The notes below the pieces were generated by a model, which was not told the DNA's origin, did no database searches, and was given only the letters and a program-made list of their open reading frames with translations. This document shows, piece after piece, positions 46,633 to 57,501 of a DNA stretch of 64,000 bases; positions within the stretch are counted from its first letter, which is position 1, and each line of letters begins with the position of its first letter. The translations under genes were made by a program, and so were the position numbers. The stretch is from Brachybacterium subflavum (GTDB lineage: Bacteria > Actinomycetota > Actinomycetes > Actinomycetales > Dermabacteraceae). The DNA is taken from assembly GCF_009299795.1 (NCBI RefSeq), contig NZ_VIGP01000004.1, positions 186,001-250,000 of the forward strand, in the 5' to 3' direction.

Positions 46633-46876
46633 GGAGTCTTCCTCTCGCGTCGGGGATCGGCCGGGCCCGTGCGGGCATCGGCCTCCCCCATTCTGTCACC
46701 CGACCGGGCACCGCGGCGTGCACGGGGCCGGGCGCTGCGGATGTCCCGGGGCCGGCGAACCGAGCAGGCCGACGATCTCGGGGAACCGGGCGTCGGCCCC
46801 GCTGATCCGGAGGGCGGGACGAGGGCGCGCGCAGGGCCTCGATGGGGCATGAAAAGACATTGCCACCGGCGCGCGG

Positions 46877-48718
46877 ATGGGATGGGATTCACGAGTGCAC
46901 GATTCCGCCTCCCCCTCCTCCGGCCAGCAGGCCGTCCCGCCCGCCGCGGATCCGGCGCAGGCGGCGGTCCCGCGTGTCTCCGTCATGCGGTCGATCGTGC
47001 GCAACCACCGCCGCTCGATCCCCTGGATCATGGCGACCTCCGCTTTCGTGGAGGCCGTCGACATGCTGGTCCCGATCCTGGTGGGCATCATCATCGACGT
47101 CGGCATCGTCCGCGGGAGCCTCGCGATCACCCTGCTGGGCGCCGCGGGCATCTTCGCGATGCGCCTCATCAGCACCTGGGTGTGGACGCTCATGTTCTCC
47201 GCCTCGCAGCGGGCGCGCCTGTTCGAGCGCCATCGGCTGCGGGTCGCGGTCACCGGCGCCGTGCTCGACCCGCGCTCGCGGCCGATCGAGCGTCCCGCCG
47301 GCGAGGTGCTCTCGATCGCGACCTCGGACGCGGACAAGGCCTCGGACATCATGGACATGCTGCCCTGGGCCTTCCCCGCCTCCGCGGTGGTCATCGGCAG
47401 CGGCGTCTGGCTCGCGGTGCTCGACCTCTGGCTGGGGCTGGCGACCCTCATCGGTATCGCCGTGATGGTGCTGGTGATCCGCGTGATCAGCCCAGTGCTC
47501 TCGGCCCGCTACGACGCCCAGCAGTCCCGTGCGGCCGACGCCGCCGCGACCGCGACCGACCTCGTCCACGGCCTGCGCGTGCTGCAGGGCCTGGGCGTGC
47601 AGTCCCGCGCCCGCACCCAGTACCGGCGCCGCTCGCGGATCGCCCTGGACGCGGCGCTCGTCAACGCCCGCTACTCGGGCGTCTCGAGCGGACTGACCAC
47701 GCTGGTGACCGCCGCGATGATGGCGGCCGTCGTGATCATCGCCGCCCAGCGCACGGTCGCCGGCGACATGACCATCGGCACCCTGATCGCCGTGGTGGGC
47801 GTGGCCCGCTCGAACATGGGCATGCTGCAGGGTCTCTCGGGGATCCCGATCTGGTGGGCGAGCATGTCGACCTCCGCCGACCGCGTGCGCCGCCTGCTCG
47901 CGGACCTCGGCCGCACGGTCGACGATCCGGCGCTGACCCTCGGGCACCTCGCGACCGCGCGCGACGAGCGCGGCGAGGCGCGGCCCGGCGAGCGCCGCGC
48001 TGGCACGGGCGGCCTGCACCTGCGGGGCGTGGGCGCCGGCAGTCTCCAGGGCCTGGACATGGAGGTGCCCGACGGGCGCGTCATCGCGCTCGCCTGCGCG
48101 GACGCCCGCGACGCGGACGCGGTCGTGGAGGCCGTCAGCGGCCGCGCGGCACGCACCGGCGTCCACCTCGGCGACACCGAGGTCACCTCCACGACCCGCT
48201 TCGCCACCCGCGCGGACCTGCTGGTCGAGCCGCACGTCGTCGATCTCTTCGACGGCACCGTGCGCGAGCAGCTCGCCACGCGGGCACCCGCGAGCGATCC
48301 CACCGACGGCAGCGACGACTCCTGGGCCGATGCCGCCCTGCACGCCGCGGGGGCCGACGACCTGCTGCGGATCCTGCCCGAGGGCTACGACGCCCGCATC
48401 CTCGACCGCGGCGCGAACCTCTCCGGCGGCCAGCGCCAGCGGATCGCGCTCGCGCGGGCCGTCGCCTCGGACGCGCCGGTGCTCGTGCTGCAGGATCCGA
48501 CCACCGCGGTGGACGCCGTCACCGAGCAGCACATCGCCGAGGCGCTCGTGGCGGCCCGCCGCGTCCCCGATCGGGCGACGCTGCTGGTCACCCGCGCCCC
48601 CGCGCTCCTGCGCGAGGCGGACGAGGTGCTCTACGTGCGCGGGGGCCGGATCACCGCCCGCGCCGACCACCAGGACCTCATGGACCGCGACGACTACAGG
48701 GAGATGGTGCGCCGATGA
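46877..48718 (+). CDS. ABC exporter half-transporter with degenerate ATPase (no Walker A)
   Basis: 613 residues: six-helix exporter membrane domain (about 45-345) and a C-terminal nucleotide-binding domain. In the latter, Walker A is gone: the expected GxxGxGKS region reads IALACADARDADAV. The signature LSGGQRQR (from residue 515) is intact, but after Walker B (LVLQD, Asp540) the catalytic Glu is replaced by Pro. It can therefore offer only the signature to the partner's ATP site. The next gene overlaps by 4 bp and supplies the Walker motifs, so the two form a heterodimer. Start: ATG 46877 with weak ribosome-binding site; GTG 46895 is an alternative. Cargo unknown. Confidence 0.9.
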   Translation: MGWDSRVHDSASPSSGQQAVPPAADPAQAAVPRVSVMRSIVRNHRRSIPWIMATSAFVEAVDMLVPILVGIIIDVGIVRGSLAITLLGAAGIFAMRLISTWVWTLMFSASQRARLFERHRLRVAVTGAVLDPRSRPIERPAGEVLSIATSDADKASDIMDMLPWAFPASAVVIGSGVWLAVLDLWLGLATLIGIAVMVLVIRVISPVLSARYDAQQSRAADAAATATDLVHGLRVLQGLGVQSRARTQYRRRSRIALDAALVNARYSGVSSGLTTLVTAAMMAAVVIIAAQRTVAGDMTIGTLIAVVGVARSNMGMLQGLSGIPIWWASMSTSADRVRRLLADLGRTVDDPALTLGHLATARDERGEARPGERRAGTGGLHLRGVGAGSLQGLDMEVPDGRVIALACADARDADAVVEAVSGRAARTGVHLGDTEVTSTTRFATRADLLVEPHVVDLFDGTVREQLATRAPASDPTDGSDDSWADAALHAAGADDLLRILPEGYDARILDRGANLSGGQRQRIALARAVASDAPVLVLQDPTTAVDAVTEQHIAEALVAARRVPDRATLLVTRAPALLREADEVLYVRGGRITARADHQDLMDRDDYREMVRR

Positions 48719-50565
48719 TCCCCGACATGGCAGCCGTCCGGTGGGACCACGAGGCCGAGGACGTGCTCGAGTCCGACGCGACCGCGCGCCGCCAGCTCGA
48801 CGAGCACGCCCAGATCCTGCCGATCGCCTCGGTGGGCACGTCCTTCTCGCACGTGGGCCGGCGCCTTCTCGCGCACTGGCCCTCGACCCTGCTCACCCTG
48901 CTGGTGGTGATCGGCGGCGCGATCGCCGCCGCGTGGATGCCGCGCCTGATCGGCGGGGCCGTCGACATCGTCCAGGACCGCGAGGGCTCCGCCGCCGTGT
49001 GGCGCCAGGGCGGACTGATCATGCTCGCCGGCGTGCTGCAGGCCGTGCTCTCCGCGCTCGGCTGGGCGCTCGTGAGCGGCATGGGCCAGCGGGTGCTCGC
49101 CGCCATGCGCGAGGACGTCATCGACCGCGCCCTGGACCTCCCCGCGCAGACCATGGAGGTCACCGGCATCGGCGATGCCCTCTCGCGGGTCGCCGACGAC
49201 GTCGACGTCACCGCGCGCGCCGTCAACAACGTGGTCCCGAACCTCATCCAGATGGGGTTCTACGTGGTGGTCACGCTGATCGGCATGGCGACGCTCTCGC
49301 CGTGGCTGCTGATCCTGGTGGTCGTGGTGGTGCCGATGTACGCGGCCACGGGCGTGTGGTACCTGCGGCGCACGGCGCCCATCTACCGGCGCGAGCGCGT
49401 CGCGATGGGCGCCCGCGCCCAGGGCCTGCTCTCGGCGATCCACGGCATCCCCACCGTCCACGCCTACGGCATCGAGCGTCGGGAGACCCGCCACGTCGCG
49501 GTCCTCTCGGAGACCGCCGCGGTGCTGGCCATGCGAGTGATGGGCCTGGTCACGAAGGTCGTGAAGATCGTCGTGTGGCCGGAGAACCTGTCGATCGCCC
49601 TGGTGCTGATCCTCGGCTACGCGATGGTCCACGTGGGCGGGGCGCCGGTGGGCCTGGTGACCGCGGCTGCCCTCTACCTGATCTCGCTGCTGTGGCCGAT
49701 GATGAACCTGCTGTTCAGCCTCGACGACGTGCAGTCGGCGGTGGCCAGCCTCACCCGCATGGTGGGTGTCATCGAGTCGATCGATCCGGCGTCCTCCCCC
49801 GGCGAGGAGGTGCCGGCGGACGCCTCGATCCGTCTGCGCGACGTCTCCCACGCCTACGGCGAGGACGCGGACGGCGCCGAGCGCACCGTGCTGCAGCCCA
49901 TCGACCTGGACATCGCACCGGGCGAGTCGATCGCCCTCGTGGGGGCGTCCGGCGCCGGCAAGTCGACGCTCGCCGCGATCATCACCGGCACCCTCACCCC
50001 GCGCCACGGCTCCGTGCTCCACGGCGGCGCCGACCTCGCCCGCGCGGACCTCGAGTCGGTGCGCCACCACGCGGTGATCGTCTCGCAGGACGTCCATGTG
50101 TTCCGCGGGACGCTCGCCGAGGACCTGCGGCTGGCCCGTCCCGAGGCGACCGACGAGGAGCTCTGGGCGGCGCTGCGCGAGGTCGAGGCGGACGCCTGGG
50201 CCGAGCTGCTCCCCCGCGGTCTGGACACGGAGGTCGGCGAGAAGGGCGAGCGGCTGACGGCCGAGCAGTCCCAGCAGCTCGCGCTCGCCCGGGTGGCGCT
50301 GCGCGATCCGGCGGTGCTGGTGCTCGACGAGGCCACGGCCGACGAGGGCTCCTCCGGCGCCCGCGTCCTCGAGCGCGCCGCGACCCAGGTGGCCCGCGAC
50401 CGCACCACGGTGATCGTCGCCCACCGCCTGTCCCAGGCGAAGGAGGCCGACCGGATCCTGGTGATGGAGGGCGGCCGCGTCGTCGAGCAGGGCCCGCACG
50501 CGGAACTCGTGGACCACGGCGGCGTCTACGCCGAGCTCTGGGCCGCCTGGAGCGGGAACGACTGA
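48715..50565 (+). CDS. ABC exporter half-transporter with intact Walker motifs, partner of preceding gene
   Basis: 616 residues: exporter membrane domain with six helices, then the ATPase: Walker A GASGAGKST (Lys416), Walker B VLVLDEATAD with catalytic Glu539, and H-loop VIVAHRLS. Its own signature is degenerate, LTAEQSQQ instead of LSGGQ (from residue 514). With the partner, exactly one ATP site is complete (this protein's Walker A/B plus the partner's LSGGQ) and the other is dead on both sides. This is an extreme form of heterodimeric type IV exporters. Substrate cannot be predicted; the vWA/kinase block is adjacent and convergent. Confidence 0.92.
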   Translation: MIPDMAAVRWDHEAEDVLESDATARRQLDEHAQILPIASVGTSFSHVGRRLLAHWPSTLLTLLVVIGGAIAAAWMPRLIGGAVDIVQDREGSAAVWRQGGLIMLAGVLQAVLSALGWALVSGMGQRVLAAMREDVIDRALDLPAQTMEVTGIGDALSRVADDVDVTARAVNNVVPNLIQMGFYVVVTLIGMATLSPWLLILVVVVVPMYAATGVWYLRRTAPIYRRERVAMGARAQGLLSAIHGIPTVHAYGIERRETRHVAVLSETAAVLAMRVMGLVTKVVKIVVWPENLSIALVLILGYAMVHVGGAPVGLVTAAALYLISLLWPMMNLLFSLDDVQSAVASLTRMVGVIESIDPASSPGEEVPADASIRLRDVSHAYGEDADGAERTVLQPIDLDIAPGESIALVGASGAGKSTLAAIITGTLTPRHGSVLHGGADLARADLESVRHHAVIVSQDVHVFRGTLAEDLRLARPEATDEELWAALREVEADAWAELLPRGLDTEVGEKGERLTAEQSQQLALARVALRDPAVLVLDEATADEGSSGARVLERAATQVARDRTTVIVAHRLSQAKEADRILVMEGGRVVEQGPHAELVDHGGVYAELWAAWSGND

Positions 50566-50610
50566 GGACGGGAGCGACCCCGGGCCGGAATCGACCGAGC
50601 CGGGCCCGCG

Positions 50611-52671
50611 TCAGCGACGGCGCCGCGCGCGCAGGACGAGTGCCGCCCCGGCAGCGAGCAGGGCGACCGCACCCGCTCCCACCGCACCCACGACCAGGGC
50701 TGGCCGGGTGCCGGCGCCCGACGCCTCGCCGGAGCCCGACGACCCGCCGTCGGCCCGGTCCGCCGCGTCCGGTGCATCACCGGATCCTGCGGCGGGGTCC
50801 TTCGGGGGCACCGGCTCCGTGACGAGATCAGGGTTCTGGCCCGCCTTCCCGTCCACGGCGATCGTGAGGTGGTAGCGGCGGGTCTGCTTCTTCGCGTCGG
50901 TGTCCGTGCCGCCGAGCGTCGTCATCGCCAGGTCCATCTCCTGGCGCCCGCCCAGCCAGTTCGTGGACACCGATTCGTCGTCCGCGGTCCGGTTCGCCAG
51001 CTGCACGGGGGCGGACATGCCGCCGCCCGTCCTGCCCGTGGTGTTCACGGTGTCGAAGGCGGTGATGTCCTGCGGGAAGACGACCTGCCGCAGCGGATTG
51101 CGCAGGACGACGTCGAGCTCCGTATCGGGGCCGTCGGAGGTGTCGTCGTCGGGCTCGATGGACCAGGAGAGCCTCTGGCCCTCGTCGACCTGCACCGCGA
51201 GAGCGCGGAAGTCACCGGGCACCATCTCGATCTCGTAGTCCCCCGGCTCCAGCACCGGGGCGGAGGACGGCGAGCGGCCCAGCTCGGTGAGCTCCGTCGG
51301 GGCTGCGCCCTGGGTCGTCCCCTTGTTCTCCGAGGCCCTCGCGGGCTCCCCTGCAGCGGCACCTCCCCCGTCCTTCGTCCCGTCGGAGCTCCCGTCGGCC
51401 CCGGCCGTCTCGATGGCGGTCGTGATCTCGACGGGCAGCGGCTGGTCCGCATACTTCGTGCCGCTGCGCTCGACCTCGAGGTAGACGGGCCCGGCGGCGC
51501 AGCCGTCGTCGTCGCCGGCGGGTGCGGAGTCCGCCTGCGCCCCCACGGGCTCGTCGGCCGTCATGGTGGAGCCGATGCTGCCGTCGTTCGCGGCGGCGCA
51601 GGACTCTCCGTCGGCATCCACCACGTCCATGTCGAGCCAGAGCTGGTCCGTGGAGCCGGAGTCACCGATGCCGTTGTCACCGGGCGGCGGGATGATCGTC
51701 GCCGAGGCGTGCACCCGCTGCCCCTTCGCGAGATCGATCCGGTAGTACTTCTTCTCACCCTCGTCGGTGTAGTCCTCGGCGCCGGTCGCGAAGGTGTCCA
51801 GCCAGTCGCCCGGCTGGATCGCGGCCGCCTTCTGCGGGGACTGCCCACCGCTCACCGGGGTCCCGCCCACCTCGTACCCCTGGAGGGTGCGCGTGGCGCG
51901 GGTGACCAGCTGCTCCTCGAGCTCGTCGCCCGAGCTCGCGTCGGAGTAGGTGCCGCCGGTCGCGTCCGTGATGCAGGAGAGGTCCGCCCGCGCCTTCGCG
52001 TCCACGCGGAAGCCGATCGCGTGGATCGTGAGGTCCACGCCCTCCTTCTTCAACTGCTGGGCCACCTCGCAGGGCGGGGGCGGGGAGCAGGAGTCGATGC
52101 CGTCGCTGACCAGTACGATCGCCCGGTCGCCGGTCTTGGGCAGGGCCGCTGCGGCCTCCTTCAAGGAGGTGCTGATCGGTGTGTACCCGCTGGCCTGCGT
52201 GCCGTCGATCCCCTTCTTCAGCGCATCGGAGTCGTCGGCGCCGACGGGAGTGACGACCTGGACGTCCTGACAGCCCTTCGTCTTGTCCGCTGCAGTGTTC
52301 CCGGTGCGCGCCCCGTAGACGGTGAGACCCAGCTGCGCGCCGTCGGGAAGGTCGTCGACGAGCGACGTGGCCGCCTTCTTGGCCGCCTCCATGCGGGTGC
52401 TGCCGGAGGAGTCGCCGTCCTCCGCGGCCATCGAGCCCGAGGCGTCGAGGATGAGCATGGTGGGCACGGTCGCCGAGACGCCGCTGCCGCTCGTTCCTCC
52501 GGAGCCGTCCGAGCCGTCCCCGGGGTCGGCGAGCGCGGGTGCCGCGGGCAGGAGCAGCGCGGCGACGAGGCCGAGCGCGGCCGAGAGCAGTCCGGCCCGG
52601 GCCGTCGTTCCCGACCCGGCTGCGCCGGTGCACTTCGTGCGCTCGTGGTCGGTGCGGGTTCCCTCGCCCAT
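50611..52671 (-). CDS. Secreted, membrane-anchored von Willebrand A domain protein (vWA1)
   Basis: 686 residues. Signal segment at about 24-48 (LLSAALGLVAALLLPAAPALA), a vWA domain with MIDAS motif ILDASGSM (Asp76), IVLVSDGIDSC and GYTPISTSLKEAA, then two beta-rich domains (GDWLDTFATGAEDYTDEG, and LEPGDYEIEMVPGDFRALAV), a disordered Gly/Ser-rich stretch and a C-terminal helix (ALVVGAVGAGAVALLAAGAA) with basic tail RARRRR. No LPXTG. So it is a surface protein that binds a divalent metal and perhaps a protein ligand. It is a full-length paralogue of the gene at 55039 and shares its promoter layout. Ligand unknown. GAGGGGGAGA supports the start. Confidence 0.88.
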   Translation of the reverse strand: MGEGTRTDHERTKCTGAAGSGTTARAGLLSAALGLVAALLLPAAPALADPGDGSDGSGGTSGSGVSATVPTMLILDASGSMAAEDGDSSGSTRMEAAKKAATSLVDDLPDGAQLGLTVYGARTGNTAADKTKGCQDVQVVTPVGADDSDALKKGIDGTQASGYTPISTSLKEAAAALPKTGDRAIVLVSDGIDSCSPPPPCEVAQQLKKEGVDLTIHAIGFRVDAKARADLSCITDATGGTYSDASSGDELEEQLVTRATRTLQGYEVGGTPVSGGQSPQKAAAIQPGDWLDTFATGAEDYTDEGEKKYYRIDLAKGQRVHASATIIPPPGDNGIGDSGSTDQLWLDMDVVDADGESCAAANDGSIGSTMTADEPVGAQADSAPAGDDDGCAAGPVYLEVERSGTKYADQPLPVEITTAIETAGADGSSDGTKDGGGAAAGEPARASENKGTTQGAAPTELTELGRSPSSAPVLEPGDYEIEMVPGDFRALAVQVDEGQRLSWSIEPDDDTSDGPDTELDVVLRNPLRQVVFPQDITAFDTVNTTGRTGGGMSAPVQLANRTADDESVSTNWLGGRQEMDLAMTTLGGTDTDAKKQTRRYHLTIAVDGKAGQNPDLVTEPVPPKDPAAGSGDAPDAADRADGGSSGSGEASGAGTRPALVVGAVGAGAVALLAAGAALVLRARRRR

Positions 52672-52722
52672 GGTCTCCCCCTCGTCATCGGCGCCGTCCT
52701 GCCGGCCCCCAATTCGGAGCCG

Positions 52723-52752
52723 AGTATTCACAATAGCAAACACAACTGTCAA
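52723..52752 (-). promoter_or_regulatory. vWA1 promoter with imperfect dyad
   Basis: -35 TTGACA (52752-52747), 18-bp spacer, -10 AATACT (52728-52723). The spacer contains TGTTTGC-TATT-GTGAATA, an imperfect version of the palindrome in the vWA2 promoter. Shared CGCTTGACA and GTGTT-GC-ATT suggest co-regulation. Confidence 0.6.
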
Positions 52753-52792
52753 GCGAGCGCGCCGACGACGGGCGGCGAGGAACACGGAACCG

Positions 52793-52807
52793 TACGATGA
52801 CCATGCC
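52793..52807 (+). promoter_or_regulatory. Kinase promoter -10
   Basis: TACGAT (52793-52798), 9 nt before the ATG at 52808, giving a transcript with a nearly absent leader. It is back-to-back with the vWA1 promoter, about 40 bp between the two -35/-10 regions. Confidence 0.4.
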
Positions 52808-54486
<1,679 letters not shown>

Positions 54487-54490
<4 letters not shown>

Positions 54491-55008
54491 CCCCCGCCGC
54501 CGACGAGCTCGACGCGAACCGCGAGGCACAGCGCGCCCTGTACGGCGAGACCCTCGAGGTGCGCCTCGGGGCGATCACGCGCACCTACGGGGTCTCGCAG
54601 CGACGCCTGGCCCGAGCCCTCGGGATCAGCGCACCCATGCTCTCGCAGCTGATCTCGGCCAAGCGCGTGAAGATGGGCAACCCTCTGGCGCACGAGCGCA
54701 TGGCCGTCCTCGAGCAGCGCGCCGGTGAGGTCGACACACCCGCGAGCGCCGAGCAGATCCTCGAGGCCGTGGGAGCCTCCGACATCGCGACCACCACGCA
54801 GATGCGCACCGACACGCGGCGCACCCGCGCCGAGGACAGCACCGGTCGCGCCGGCGAGCTCGCCGCGATGCTGCGCGAGGAGCTGGGCGAGGACGAGCTG
54901 CGCGCGGCCCTGGACGGGCTCTCCGCCGGCTCCGCACCGCGTCTGCGGGGCCTGCTCGAGTCAGCACTGGGGGACCGACGGCCTGCCGGGACAGAACGGG
55001 CCGACTGA
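54487..55008 (+). CDS. XRE-like helix-turn-helix protein
   Basis: 173 residues. N-terminal helix-turn-helix: LGAITRTYGVSQRRLARALGI and SAPMLSQLISAKRVKMGNP, an XRE/Cro-type DNA-binding domain. The rest is helical and acidic (QMRTDTRRTRAEDS, GELAAMLREELGEDELRAALD), perhaps for dimerisation or for a phosphorylation site. The ATG overlaps the kinase stop by four bases, so the protein is a plausible kinase target and possible regulator of the flanking vWA genes; both points are inference. 30 bp from the convergent vWA2. Confidence 0.82.
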
Positions 55009-55038
55009 GGCGGAACGGGCCGACGGAGACGGTCCCTC

Positions 55039-57153
55039 TCAGCCGCGGCGCCGGCGCAGCAGCACCACGCCGACGGCGATCGCCGCGAGGGCCACGACCC
55101 CGGCACCGACCGCGCCGACGACGAGCGCCGTGCGCGCGGGGCTGCTGTGCTCCGCCGAGGCGCGCGGCGAGTCCTCCGCATCGGAGGCACCGCCGCCGTC
55201 GGAGGGCGAACCGCCCGACCCGTCGGCCGACCCGTCGTCGGACGCGGAGCCCGTGCCGCTCGTGGAGTCATCACCCGTGGAACCCGCCGCGGACACATCC
55301 TGGTCGGTGACGGCGGCGCCGTCCTCGTGCTCCGCCTCGGTGCGCACCAGGTCGGGCGTCGTCTGGGCGGTCCCGTCGACCTGCACGGTGAGCAGGAAGG
55401 TGCTGGGCTCGGATGACTTCTGGTCGTCCGCGGAGCCTCCGCCGGAGCCCAGGCCGAGCTGGAGGTACTGGTCCCCGCCCAGCCAGGGCTCGGAGCCGGT
55501 GAAGTAGTCGTCGTCGAGGACGGAGAGGTGCACCGGGGCGGACATGCTGTCGCTCTTGGCGTACTGGTCGTCCTCGCTCACGACCATCTCCGTGACGTCG
55601 CCCGAGCCCGCGGCGGGAACCGGCTGCAGGAGCGGGTTCAGCATGACCATGCTCGCCGTCTCGACGTCGGGGGTGGAGCTGTCGTCGTCGACCTTGTCGA
55701 CGGCGTGCTCGGTGCTCAGGTGCCAGCTCAGGCGCTGCCCCTCCTCGGCGTGGACCTTCACGAGGCCGACGTCGCCGGGGACCATCTTCACGCGGTAGGT
55801 GCCGGGGGTGAGGTCGGGCGCCTGGGCGGCAGACCGCCCCAGCTCCACGGTTCCCTTCACGCGCGACTGCTCCTTCACGCTCGGGGCGTCGGAGGCCTCC
55901 TCGGCCTTCGGCAGGGAGTCGCTGCTCTTCCCCTGTACGCCCACGCGGATCTCGACGGGCAGCGGCTGGTCCGCGAGCTTCGCGCCCGAGCGCTCGACCG
56001 CGAGGTACAGGGCGCCGTCCGCGCCCTCGCATCCCGATCCGCCCGCGGGCTGCGAATCGGCGGATGCCCGCACGGGCGTCTCCGAGTCGGTGATGTTGCC
56101 GATGTTGTCGGTGGTGGCGTCGTCGCACTCCTCGCCGTCGGCCGTCACCAGGTGCGCGTCGAGGAACATGACGTGGGAGTCATCGTCGTCGGTCGCCCAG
56201 CCGCGGTCGCCGGGCGGCGGGACGATGGCCGCGGAGGCGTGCACGCGCTCCCCCGGGCTCACGGGAATCTTGTAGTACTTCGTGAGGCCGTCGTCGCCGA
56301 GGTCCTCCGTCGAGCCGTGCGCGAAGGTGTCGAGGTACGCGCCGGCGTCGATCCCGGGGGCTTCGTCGGTGCTCTTCCCTCCGCTCACGGCGTCGCCCTC
56401 GACCTGGTACCCCTGGAGGGCGCGCGTGGTGCGCGCGGTGAGCTGGGTGCTCAGCTGGTCGCCGTCGGAGACGTCGGTGTAGGTGCCGCCGGTCGCATCG
56501 GCGACGCACTGCAGGCTCTTGCGGGCATCGGCGTCCACCTTGAAGCCGATCGCATGGACGGCGAGGTCCACGCCCTGCTTCTTGAGGTCCTTGGCGACCG
56601 CGCACGGGTCCGGGGGCGCGCAGGAGTCGATGCCGTCGCTGACCAGCACGATCGAGCGCTCGCCCTTCGAGGGCAGCTTCTTCGCCGCCGTCCTCAGCGC
56701 CTTCCCGATGGGCGTGTACCCCGAGGCGTCCACACCGTCGATCCCCGCGTGGAGGTCCTTCTGGTTGTCGGTGCCGACGCCCGCGATCACGTCGACGTCC
56801 TTGCAGCCCTTCGCCTTGTCCGCGGCCGTGTTCCCGGTGTGCGCTCCGTAGACCTCGAGGCCCAGCTCGGCGCCGTCCGGCAGTTCGTCGACGAGGGAGT
56901 CGGCGGCGCTCTTGGCGACGCTCATGCGGGTCGCGCCCGAGGAGTCCCCGTCCTTCGCCGCCATCGATCCGGAGGCGTCCAGGATCAGCATCGTGGGAAC
57001 GGTCGCGTCGGTGCCCTCGCCCTGCCCGCCGGATCCGCCGTCCCCCTCGGCCCGGGCGCTGCCCGCGCCCAGGGTCCAGAGGGCCTGCACCAGCAGCAGC
57101 GCCACCAGCAGTCGCACCGCGCGGCGCGCCATGCTCCAGGTTCTCGTGCTCAT
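55039..57153 (-). CDS. Secreted, membrane-anchored von Willebrand A domain protein (vWA2)
   Basis: 704 residues, paralogous to vWA1 along its whole length. Signal segment MARRAVRLLVALLLVQALW with the Ala-rich cleavage region near 33-35; vWA domain with MIDAS ILDASGSM (Asp59), IVLVSDGIDSCAP, YTPIGKALRTAAKKLPSKG; two beta-rich domains; Asp/Ser/Gly-rich linker; C-terminal helix ALVVGAVGAGVVALAAIAVG and basic tail. It ends 30 bp from the HTH gene. GAGGGGAGA precedes the ATG. It presumably does the same job as vWA1 with a diverged ligand. Extracellular, membrane-anchored; the gene pair flanks the kinase-HTH unit. Confidence 0.88.
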   Translation of the reverse strand: MSTRTWSMARRAVRLLVALLLVQALWTLGAGSARAEGDGGSGGQGEGTDATVPTMLILDASGSMAAKDGDSSGATRMSVAKSAADSLVDELPDGAELGLEVYGAHTGNTAADKAKGCKDVDVIAGVGTDNQKDLHAGIDGVDASGYTPIGKALRTAAKKLPSKGERSIVLVSDGIDSCAPPDPCAVAKDLKKQGVDLAVHAIGFKVDADARKSLQCVADATGGTYTDVSDGDQLSTQLTARTTRALQGYQVEGDAVSGGKSTDEAPGIDAGAYLDTFAHGSTEDLGDDGLTKYYKIPVSPGERVHASAAIVPPPGDRGWATDDDDSHVMFLDAHLVTADGEECDDATTDNIGNITDSETPVRASADSQPAGGSGCEGADGALYLAVERSGAKLADQPLPVEIRVGVQGKSSDSLPKAEEASDAPSVKEQSRVKGTVELGRSAAQAPDLTPGTYRVKMVPGDVGLVKVHAEEGQRLSWHLSTEHAVDKVDDDSSTPDVETASMVMLNPLLQPVPAAGSGDVTEMVVSEDDQYAKSDSMSAPVHLSVLDDDYFTGSEPWLGGDQYLQLGLGSGGGSADDQKSSEPSTFLLTVQVDGTAQTTPDLVRTEAEHEDGAAVTDQDVSAAGSTGDDSTSGTGSASDDGSADGSGGSPSDGGGASDAEDSPRASAEHSSPARTALVVGAVGAGVVALAAIAVGVVLLRRRRG

Positions 57154-57501
57154 CGCCCGTCTCCCCTCGGCCCGCTGCTGTGCGGACCCGATGATCGAGT
57201 GCTCCGCGCCGGCTGATCCCGCCGACCATGCAGAGATGTTTGCAAATGCGAACACTCGTGTCAAGCGGCCCCTCCCGACACGCCGAGCAGCCGGCGATCG
57301 GAGGACGCCCCGCCCCGCGCGCCGCGCACGCGCCGCGCGGCCGTCCTGCCGCAGCCCGCATCGGACCTCGGCTCCTCCCCTGCACTGCACGTCCTGCGCG
57401 GTATGGTCGCCTCATACACCTTCCCCTCGCGGGGTGAAGATCCTGGGCCGGCGGGCCGGTCGTCCCGGGTCCCCGTGGGGCCTACCCGGCCAGGAGACGT
57501 C
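57154..57501. other. 348-bp divergent gap between vWA2 and DUF402 genes
   Basis: Contains the vWA2 promoter (57235-57264), a -10 TATGGT for the DUF402 gene (57402-57407) that leaves an about 90-nt leader, and a GC-rich stretch with no gene. Two palindromic GGGCCGGC-like segments near 57450 could fold in the leader. Confidence 0.55.
57235..57264 (-). promoter_or_regulatory. vWA2 promoter with dyad TGTTCGC-ATTT-GCAAACA
   Basis: -35 TTGACA (57264-57259), 18-bp spacer, weak -10 AACATC (57240-57235). The palindrome TGTTCGC-ATTT-GCAAACA lies in the spacer up to the -10, and corresponds position by position to the one in the vWA1 promoter. Confidence 0.55.

Noticed and set aside
50581-50609. CGGGCC/GGCCCG dyad between the ABC exporter and vWA1 as a terminator
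   Set aside because: Only six base pairs with a long loop; too weak to list, although the position between convergent genes is suitable.
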